From contig JAZHRO010000012.1 of assembly GCA_037157565.1 (NCBI GenBank), positions 4,614,501 through 4,678,500 on the forward strand: a stretch of 64,000 nt of DNA. Direction: 5' to 3'. The translations under genes and the position numbers were made by a program. Within the stretch, counting starts at the first letter, position 1. Every line of letters begins with the position of its first letter. Source of the DNA: Thalassia testudinum. Taxonomy: Eukaryota > Streptophyta > Magnoliopsida > Alismatales > Hydrocharitaceae. This document shows, piece after piece, positions 56,348 through 64,000 of the stretch. The notes below the pieces were generated by a model. It was not told the origin of the DNA, did no database searches, and saw only the letters and a program-made list of their open reading frames with translations.

Positions 56348-57267
56348 TGATGAGAACCTCATCATGAATCCTAACTAGCACAATCTAACCCAGATAGGTG
56401 AGAAAAAGCTCCTACATGACCCAAAGAAAGGCTTAACTCAAAGATTCTGAGTTTAAGAATAAAATAAATCATAAGAGGTAAAACTGCAATTTCACAAATG
56501 CAGTTTACAAACAGGGTAATTAAGGGTCCAAACACAGGTCAAACAAGCTTAACAAGAAGGGAAGTAGGATGATCTGATCTAAAAAGGGTTATATCAACTT
56601 CTAGGAATTAAATGACATTCTATAATCCTAAAATAAATCCACTTCAATTCACGAGGTTCGAGGCAGGATAAAAATCAACTGAACCCTCTAAAATTCATAG
56701 AAAAATATTCTCTAGGGTTTAGAACCTTCAATTTGGCCTTAGAAACCTATTTTCACCTAAAAAGAGAACCATGCCCAATTAATAACTTAATTTGAGTTTT
56801 TGCACAAATTGGTCGATCAAACATGGTTCAACCTAGAATTAAAATTCACCATTAAAATCCTTAGGTTCAAATTAGTCTTGTATAAAAACTTGAGCCTAAG
56901 AAGAGACCTTGACCGACTTTACAATTTGGTCCTCTTTATTTACTTTTTGACCCTTACCTTTTGAAACCCTTCATTTAGGTCCCCAAATTTTCATCGTTCT
57001 TTGCAGAACGGTCCTCCCTGCAACTTCTACGTAGCGCCATACTCCGGCGACCTTGCGCGGAGCATGGCGCCGCGCAGGGTAGGGCTGCCGTCTTGCAGAA
57101 CAGAAGTGGGGTTCCCTGCGACATCCTCTGTCGCAGGGACCTACCCACGACCTCTGCCGACCACCATGCCTTCCGTGCGAACGCGTGGAATGCATGGGTG
57201 TCATCTCTGGCCTTACTCCGGCAAGGCTGGCACGACGCCAGCTCGCCCCTCTCTCTACGCCAAGCCC

Positions 57268-57276
57268 TTTATAAGG
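57268..57276 (+). promoter_or_regulatory. TATA box of C 3' LTR
   Basis: TTTATAAGG. Confidence 0.55.
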
Positions 57277-58156
57277 AGCGGCACACCTTGCCGACTCCTG
57301 CAAGCTTCCTTTGACGGAGATCTACCCCCCTCTTCATCCCTTTATCCTCTGGTCAGAGAGCCCGAAGCTTCCGGCAAACTCCTCCTCTTCCGCCTCGTCG
57401 CTCTGCTGCCCTACCTGCAGCTGGGTTTGCCTTGCTCCGTCGTCCGCGCCAGGCTGTACCCGCTGGCGCCCTCCGCCTGCTTCCTCGTCGTCGAAACCCT
57501 CCTCCAGGGCATCTTCGTCTCCAGCTCCGACAGATACGAGCCGACTGCTCTACCCTCCCCCTTCGTCGAGTAATTAGGTAGATAGCTTTCTCTCTTTCCC
57601 TTGTATTTTCCCCCTTTTAAACTGCCCTTTCGACCACCCGACCACCACTATCCAGACCACTTTCTCCACCTCCGATCACCCCCTCCGGCGAGAGCATCTC
57701 ACGCCCATAGACACTCTCACACCTCGCCGACCATCCCAGAAGCTCCCTCACACTCCACTTTATCGATTCCCCCTCTCCATTTACTACCAAGCGCCACCCG
57801 ACCACCCACCGAACAAACCCACTTTTCCGGCCACACTCTTACCTTGGTCAGCCTCTCCACGCACTCCCGCACCCCGCCAACCACCGCACAAGCTTCGCCT
57901 CAGTCCAGCCAAGCTTCCTACGTATTCTGACTGGGCCGAGAGGCCGTAGCTGTGATTTCAGATTCGCATCCCTCGTCGCCACTGTCGACGAGCTGCAGCA
58001 GCTTCACCTGCAGGTGCAGGCACCCTCCAGCCCAGGTGTGCGTCCCAGGTCGTGTGGGCAGGAGTCGCGAAGACACCCAGGCCTGCAACTAGGGCGAAGA
58101 CCTTGCAGGATGCCTCAATTGGCAGCAGATCGCTCACCTGCGGGCGCCAATTTGGG

Positions 58157-58211
58157 AGGTGGGACTTTAGTCCCACCTCGGAAGTGCGTGGCCAAGTACC
58201 CGCACTTAAAT
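58157..58211 (+). promoter_or_regulatory. snRNA-type promoter with overlapping hairpin, C 3' LTR
   Basis: GTCCCACCTCG at 58170-58180, a 25-bp spacer, TTAAAT at 58206-58211. The hairpin arms here are GAGGTGGGACT/AGTCCCACCTC, one pair longer than in the 5' LTR. Confidence 0.5.
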
Positions 58212-58509
58212 TGAAAAAGTGCCTAAGGCTTACTGCCTTCGAACACAGGGGTCAGGTCCCTCTCCCGCATGCAGCGCGCCACACGCTCGCTCGCCCTCAC
58301 CCGCGCTCACTCCCCGTGGGTCTGGGTAGGATCTGACTACCCAAACTACGCACTCCTCGCCCACGACCACACGCTGGTGGGCCTGGTCTCGGGTGTGATA
58401 TTCGCACCCGATTACCCGGCTCTGGGAGAGCAGTCCTAAGAGAGAAATCTGAGAAAGAGAGAGACGTGGGGAAGGGTAGGGGTAGGTTTTGCTCTGACCC
58501 TTGTGTGAG

Positions 58510-58990
58510 CGTGCAGGAAGAAAGAAAGAAGAAGAAGGTAGGAAGGAAAAGAAGAAGAAGAGAGGCAGCTGAAGCCTTAGCCGCTCAGGGCAGCTGAAGA
58601 AGAAGGCAGGAAGGAAAAGAAGAAAGAAGGAAGGAGAGAAATAGAAGAAGAGAAGAAGGAAGGCACTGTAGCAAAGCCACAGATAAGTCATCTGAGCACA
58701 ACATCAGACGTTGGAATTACCACAGCTGCAGAAGGCAGGAAGGAAAAGAAGAAAGAAGAAGGCAAGAAGAATAGAAGAAGAAAAAGATGGAAGAAGACAT
58801 AGCCGCCAGAAAGAAAGAAAAAAAAAGAAAAGAAGAAAAAGAAGGCAGAAGAAGAACAAAAGAAGAAGGCAAGAAAAGAAGAAAGCAAGAAAGAAGAAAG
58901 AAGAAAGAAAGAAAGAAGAAGAAGAGAAGAAGAGAAACAGCCAAGGAAGAAGACAAAGAGAAAGAGAGAAGAAGAAGAAGCCAAGATCTC
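58510..58990 (+). repeat. GAA/GAAAG-rich purine tract in C 3' LTR
   Basis: Copy of 38920-39390. Confidence 0.9.
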
Positions 58991-59223
58991 TCTCTCTCTG
59001 TCTTATTTTTGTAACATAATAGAGATCTTATTTAGTCTTCTAGAAACATAGTTGCTCCCTGAGTTCGACCTCGGGAAAACCTTGTTCCGAGTAAAAAATT
59101 TTTGATAGTAATCCGGTAGCTGTTTTGTCTTATGCTATAATGAATGTACTTAAACTATAATAAACATAAAGACACAACAAGAAAGAACAAGATGGCTTAC
59201 ACCTGGCATTCGCTATTAACCGG

Positions 59224-60680
59224 CCACACCAGACCCGGTGCCATCTCTGCTCCCCTTCATCCACTACTTAGTTCATTTGACACCTTTGCTCCTATACATC
59301 ATTACCGTGCCTCTGCCTCCTCAACTCGATTACCGGACTACCCCCTACGCCTCCATCTTCCACCTCACTGGCACACCTTTGACGAGCCCTAACAGCCTCC
59401 ACAGACCACCAAATCAGCCCTCCCATGCTCCACACCTTTGCTGTTCGTTGTAAATCAAAAACCCTAACATAGTTAGAACTATTGACCCCTCATATTCCCC
59501 ACTGAACACATGCCCCTTCGCACTTATGCACTGACCTCGTTAGGGGTCTTCTGACCATGAAACACTACTAAACCACCCCCATTACATTCGACGCCATCTG
59601 GTGACTCTTCTGAGCTGGTTTAACGTGGTCGAAAGACCATTTTCTTATTTTCAGGTACAGGAGCCATCCCCCATTACCATTGAAGCTTCGAGCAAGTTCA
59701 GAGCTTGTTCTTTAGACGATTGCTCTAGGTGTTTACTCCAGAAGACATGGACTCAGCTCAGCAACGCATGCAGCTGGTCAATTGGGAGCGTTGATCGCTT
59801 CCTCCACCTCAATCGAAGCCACCTGCCGTGGCCGATTGTGTGAAGAATACGGGGACCTTTAGTCCTACATCATAAATGGCAGATCAATTGAAGCTACATA
59901 AAGTGAAAAACTGGCCCCACCCAGTTGCCCAAGACACCGGGGGGTCGAGTCCCCTGCTCATAAGCCTTTCACACCTCGCTTGCGACACCACGCCCACTTG
60001 CCTGGTCGCCTGAATCCGATTACTATTCAACCTGATTACCTGATTGATACTCAGTTATCTAAGAGAGGGAAGGAAGAAATGAAAGAGAGAGGGGGGAAGG
60101 GGGGTTTTGCCCTGCAAATCTCTCAACACTTAGCCGATTTGAAGGAGTTGCTCCCTTTGTGCATAAAGAGAGAGAGATGAAGAAGCTTAGAAAGGAAGGG
60201 GAAGGAAGAAGACAAGAAGCCAAAGAAGAAAGTAAGAAGAGAAGAAGAGAGCTGGGAACAGTGCCTTTGCACTGTAGCAACCGATGGTTTAAGCCGTCTG
60301 ATTTGAAGAACCGATGTCGGATTTTGGCTGATTTGTGCTTCTGAGGCTATACCACTTACTTTATGTCGAATTCCTTTGATTAATACTGTTGAGATAGTTG
60401 CTATTATTGTAATTAGGGTAATTGGTGATTCAAATCACCATTTTACCCTAATCTTTTTGCACTCTTGACTCTTGCTCCTATATATATATCATTTGTGCTT
60501 AAATTTCTCATCATATATTGCTATTTTGTGCTTGAAATTGTGATCTTGAGAATTAAATTGCTACTTGCTCCCTACGTTCGACCTCGAACTTCCATTCGAG
60601 TATAAATTTTATCAGTTTTCGTGTGATTTCAATTTATACTGTAACGAAGTATTTTAAAACACCAATTTTGCGCGTTAGCA
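59224..60680 (+). mobile_element. 3' LTR of B2, right part
   Basis: It continues CCACACCAGACCCGGTGCC, which matches CCACACCAGACCCGATGCC at 22755-22780 in the 5' LTR. It carries the U5 end that the 5' copy lost, ending GCGCGTTAGCA. Confidence 0.93.
59862..59903 (+). promoter_or_regulatory. USE-like plus CATAAAG, 24-bp spacing (B2 3' LTR)
   Basis: GTCCTACATCA, two mismatches to the USE, with the same spacing as in the 5' LTR. Confidence 0.4.
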
Positions 60681-60685
60681 GATCA

Positions 60686-61338
60686 TAGACGAATGATTGA
60701 GATGGCATAGAGATCGTGCTCATGGATCGCGCCCGCACCACGCGTACGATCGACCATGCGTTTGTGCATTATCGCACGTGTACAGATTCTGCGACACTCA
60801 CAACGCCATGTCGCCTCTTTCTTTACCGCCCGATAGCCATTGGACACTCCTATTTCAATTGCATGCTCGTCGTTGGGAATTGGATGTGCAGTGGGTCGAA
60901 CTCGCATCGTGAGTTTGCGATTTACGTCATCGACCACTGTGCTGTGGGCGCGGATTATCTCGTGGATGCACGTGATGGCCAAGCGCTCTCGACTGTTGGA
61001 GCGATGGCTGCAGCTGTTGTTAGGCGGCTGTGATGGCGCCACGTGGCACCACGGATGTCGGATTGGATTGATGTATGCACTGTTGGGTTGTGATCATTGA
61101 TCCAGATCCATCTGTGTGGCTGGATTTGGCATCTAAGGTTTGATTGATGCCACCTTGCTCCTTGGCTTTTGATCTTTCTCAGATTGCATAAGGTACTATG
61201 GGACTTCGATCAAAGCGATTTTAGAGGTGTTGGACTCCGATTGTCATCCTAATTAGATCTGTATGGTTGGATCATCAATCTGAGGCCCCGAAAAAAATCT
61301 CCTTCTCCCTAACCACAAAAAGGAATAATTTGACCTAT
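60686..61338 (-). mobile_element. LTR A3 (family A), right part
   Basis: It resumes after the B2 TSD; its GGTTGGATCATCAATCTGAG block matches A1 at 15990-16015. It is cut at 61338 by E2, so its 5' terminus lies outside the window. Confidence 0.8.
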
Positions 61339-61740
61339 TGATGAGCCCATATTTGTGGGCTAATTAGTTACTTAAATGCCTAGGAATTAGATTAATATTG
61401 GCATATAAATTGCATACAATAAGATGTAAATAGATTAGTCTAGGTATTCATTTATTTACATATTTCATGCATTGCATTCATACTTAGAATTCATTTAGAA
61501 TCGCATGCATTAGAATAGTTGATCATTTAGATTGCATTACATGCATTATTTTATTTCACATTTCTTTTAAGGGTTTGCACATAAATAATCATTTATTTCT
61601 TTTCTTTATTTTATTTGTTTCTTCTCCAACGGCTGCATGCAGGAGAGTGTGCAAGCTAAATGCATAGTGACAATTGTGGATCTCTGCACCCCACGATATC
61701 GTCGCTTCACCAACGTTCGCCTGTGTGCCTCCTCCTGTAG

Positions 61741-61748
61741 TATAAAAG
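61741..61748 (+). promoter_or_regulatory. TATA box of E2 LTR
   Basis: TATAAAAG. Confidence 0.55.
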
Positions 61749-61991
61749 AAGATAGCCGCATCATCAGAAGGCAGGCCACCACCATTCTGACCCACCATTG
61801 CGCAGAGCCTAGAGCTTCTTCTTTCCACACCACCGGCCTCCTTCCGCGAGCACAAGACCACTCCACCGCGGGCAGGTGGGGTGACAGACCGTCGTGCCAT
61901 TTGTGGCTTGTGCATCACTGTGAGAGTGTGCCTGAGGGCCACGCAACCACTGCCATCAACCACCTTCAGTTCCTCACCCCCGCGCCAGTTA

Positions 61992-62019
61992 AGACGTCTG
62001 GGTATGATCCCAGACGTCT
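61992..62019. repeat. Palindrome with AGACGTCTGGG arms (E2 LTR)
   Basis: Inverted arms AGACGTCTGGG around a 6-nt centre; homologous to 2580-2607. Confidence 0.8.
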
Positions 62020-63119
62020 GACCTCCCATATCTTCTTTCGTCTTCATCTATTTTCTCCTTGCTTAGTTTCCCTTCCACTTCAACAAAACTCCCCTCGCCT
62101 GCGCCTACACACTTACACATAGGCCATCACCCGCTCCTTCACCTCCGCACACTTTCAGTAGCAGCTGAGAGCTGCCACCCTCCCAGCATGCAGTCCGAGC
62201 GCTCGCCTGTCCATGCGCGGCTGCACAGCCTGCGCAAACTCCCCTCGCCCGCAGCTTGCAGTGTCCAGCAGCAGCAACTGCATAGCACTGCGTGCCTGCC
62301 CCTCCAGCGTCAGGACACCAGCCTGCAGCACCCACTAGCACCCAGCAGGCGCACCTTCTCTTCCACACGCTTGTGTTCTCTCTAGCGCCCACCAGCAGCT
62401 CCGCGCACTCGCCCCTTCAGCGTGCGTCACCTCCGCTCCCCTCTGTGCGCCAGCACCTTCACACGCACCTGTGCGCTACCTGCAGCAGCACCGCCTCCAG
62501 TAGGTGTGCTCTGCCGCGAGCGTCCGCGCGCACTCGTGCGTGCTTGCGCGAGCAGCGCCGCGCCACCGTCCTCAGCAGGTGCAGCCTCCACCGGAAATCA
62601 CCCTTCGTCGGAGCTCCGTCCGACCGACTCTGGCCATCTCGCAACCTGCCACCGCCATCGCCGCGAAGCCCTCGCTCTAGCCAAGCTACTCCCAGAAGGG
62701 TTCCTTGAACGAACCTCTCTCCCGTGCGCGAGGAGGAGAGAGGTAGAATCCTTTATTTTTGATGATATTAATATTTACATTTCATGCCATTGCCACAAAA
62801 AAGATTTTTATTTATTATTATTTTTATTATGGTGATTTTATGCAAAGAACCTCCTTTCTCGTAAATGCAAAATCAGCATGTTAAAGTCTTTTTATATTGA
62901 TTGAAAAGCAATTTTGGCTTGATTTCTTGACGAAATTAATAGTGAACATCAGTTTTTGACCCTTGCGAATTTAAATAGGCCATTGCCTCCCTGTGGACAT
63001 GACCCGCTCCTAATTGAGTGGTTATATTAATTGTTGATTAGTCGATTTTCCACCACTTTAGAATACAACAACAAATCATCTTAATCATCTTAATCGAAAG
63101 CGAAAATCGTCTCATCAAA

Positions 63120-63137
63120 TGGCGCCATTGCCGGGGA
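63120..63137 (+). other. Primer-binding site, tRNA-Asp (E2)
   Basis: TGGCGCCATTGCCGGGGA, 2 nt after the LTR end. Confidence 0.94.
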
Positions 63138-64000
63138 CGCAACAGGCTTAATTAATTTGCAATTAATCATTTGTGCAAATTGATTTTTAATTGAGGCATA
63201 TTTAACTTGTTTTATCTGATTTGGTGTGAGGTACACATATTACGCACGAATTGTCGCATCGGCCTCAGAAACACTGTGGTGGACCTTGTTACCACCACTT
63301 TGGAGGATGGATCAAGTTTTGCATATACGAGGAAGAGCTTGAACATTGGTGAACTTTGTTGTCACCAATTGGGAAGAGGACATTTGGAGTGATCATTTTC
63401 ATCTCCGTCGATTTGTTAAGTAGATAGAATTTAGGTTTTAGAACTTTACTTTTCTTTATTTTCTTGCACTTACATTTGGTTTGAGACCCTTGTTCTAGGG
63501 TATATTTTTAGGGGTTTGTTCCCCGATTTTGTTTTAGGCTTGTGTTGGGTAGTTTTTGGGAGTATGTTCCCTCTTTTCTTTAGATCTAGGTTTTCTTTTG
63601 TGGGTTGTTTATCCTCTACTTGTTTGTGCACAAGTAGGTAAAAAAGAAAAAAAATGAGCTGCCTGCTAGAAGCTGCCTACCCCTAGGACGAATCATTTAG
63701 GTCTGTATGAGTAGCCTCTATATTTATTTCTCTACATTACGTACATTCTCGCATCGTTGATTGATGGAAGCAAGGTACGCATTCTCTTACTTTGCATCCT
63801 ATTCTTGATCACGCATTGTATTTGGACTTAATTCGAAGACCACATAATTTGTCTTGAAAAGAATTAACAAGTGGTCACATTTTTTGAAAAAAAGGATTAA
63901 TCAAAGGGGGAACATATAAAACCCAAGGAGTTGATTTGAGACATTGTGCTGCAGTTCAAAAAAAAAAAATCAAACTTTTACGGTGTATGCACACTTCTTT
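63138..64000 (+). other. E2 leader, runs off the window
   Basis: About 0.86 kb of non-coding sequence with no gag similarity yet. The rest of E2 must lie to the right. Confidence 0.7.

Larger units (their letters stand above)
36736..59218 (+). mobile_element. Element C: complete Athila-lineage retrotransposon with D2 nested inside
   Basis: 5' LTR 36736-39613, PBS 39618-39635, leader, gag and pol 49108-54775, 3' non-coding region, PPT 56324-56347, and 3' LTR 56348-59218. A perfect TSD ACCGG flanks it (36731-36735 and 59219-59223), and B2 LTR sequence joins cleanly across the site when compared with 22740-22770. Without D2 it is about 13.9 kb. The first 250 bp of the two LTRs differ at about 4% of positions by hand count, and the 3' LTR ends TA in place of CA. 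All the lineage domains are present but frames are interrupted, so it is not autonomous now. Confidence 0.95.
56348..59218 (+). mobile_element. 3' LTR of C
   Basis: 2871 bp, colinear with 36736-39613. It ends CGCTATTA. TATA at 57268-57276. Confidence 0.95.
21558..60680 (+). mobile_element. Element B2: gypsy element (family B), 39.1 kb with its nested insertions
   Basis: Both outer ends are secure: TGATGGGAACACC at 21558 and GCGCGTTAGCA at 60680, flanked by an identical TSD GATCA (21553-21557 and 60681-60685), with A3 LTR sequence continuing on each side. Its own parts are the 5' LTR 21558-23608 (3' end lost), leader and gag 29734-32150, a PR-like frame and an acidic frame 32151-33921, a 3' non-coding region, PPT, and the 3' LTR 35540-36735 plus 59224-60680. 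RT, RNase H and IN are absent from its body. An A-family remnant (23636-29733) and the complete element C (36736-59218) sit inside it. Hand comparison of the first 175 bp of its LTRs gives roughly 7% difference. Confidence 0.9.
61339..63117 (+). mobile_element. 5' LTR of element E2 (family E)
   Basis: This 1779-bp LTR runs from TGATGAGCCCATATTTGTGG to GTCTCATCA, followed by a PBS. It shares both ends and the AGACGTCTGGG palindrome with the E solo LTR at 1571-3275. CCTAT (61334-61338) should be one TSD copy. It has a TATA box at 61741 and a CpG-rich stretch (about 62100-62640). Confidence 0.9.

Noticed and set aside
61589..62047. 152-codon minus-strand frame and a 161-codon plus-strand frame (61637-62122)
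   Set aside because: Overlapping frames in the E2 LTR; neither shows a known domain, and the E solo LTR does not keep them.

Overview
This is nuclear DNA from a seed plant with a repeat-rich genome. The species cannot be told from the sequence. Almost every base can be placed in a nested stack of LTR retrotransposons, mostly Ty3/gypsy elements of the Athila (Tat/Athila) lineage. The evidence is an 18-nt primer-binding site complementary to the 3' end of plant tRNA-Asp (five copies), polyprotein order gag-PR-RT-RNase H-IN with no chromodomain, long LTRs (1.7-2.9 kb), and a purine-rich 3' region ending in AGGCATGGGGG just before the 3' LTR. No intact host gene, rRNA, working tRNA or CRISPR array was found.

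I name six LTR families by their 5' ends: A (TGATGTAAAC), B (TGATGGGAACACC, with variant B-prime), C (TGATGAGAACC), D (TGATAAACGC), E (TGAT[T/G]AGCCCAT) and F (TGATTGTACAG). There is also one probable copia/Sirevirus-type solo LTR. Left block, minus strand: element B1 (1-13713, 3' end outside the window) has its pol broken by an E solo LTR (1571-3275) and an F solo LTR (5020-7359). B1 sits in the leader of element A1 (5' LTR 14338-16197). The stretch 16198-16914 is unassigned. Right block: a D LTR (from 16915) holds a B solo LTR (17789-20369) and then a minus-strand A LTR (from 20695). That A LTR is split by element B2 (21558-60680) and entered again by element E2 (from 61339). B2 contains the remnant of an A element (23636-29733) and, in its 3' LTR, the complete element C (36736-59218). 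C contains the non-autonomous element D2 (40417-48979), and the 5' LTR of D2 contains a solo LTR (41314-43054). The right-hand chain is six insertions deep. Matching 5-bp target-site duplications (TSDs) are visible for seven of the insertions.

C carries the most complete gag-pol (49108-54775), with recognisable PR, RT (FMDD), RNase H and IN (HHCC, D,D35E). It is closed by in-frame stops that are mostly C-to-T type. D2 has no gag or pol but keeps the PBS, the post-pol hairpin, an internal purine tract and the 3' PPT, so it presumably depended on proteins made by its relatives. B2 keeps gag and a divergent protease and has an unfamiliar acidic reading frame where RT-RNase H-IN would be.

The most interesting signals are non-coding: a family-specific inverted repeat at the 5' terminus of the LTRs, a hairpin downstream of pol whose stem covaries, a second PPT-like motif about 1.3 kb upstream of the real one, a plant snRNA-type promoter (USE plus TATA) with Pol III-like spacing inside B and C LTRs, a tRNA-like A-box/B-box module in A LTRs, and a dense array of GACGTC palindromes in the solo LTR.
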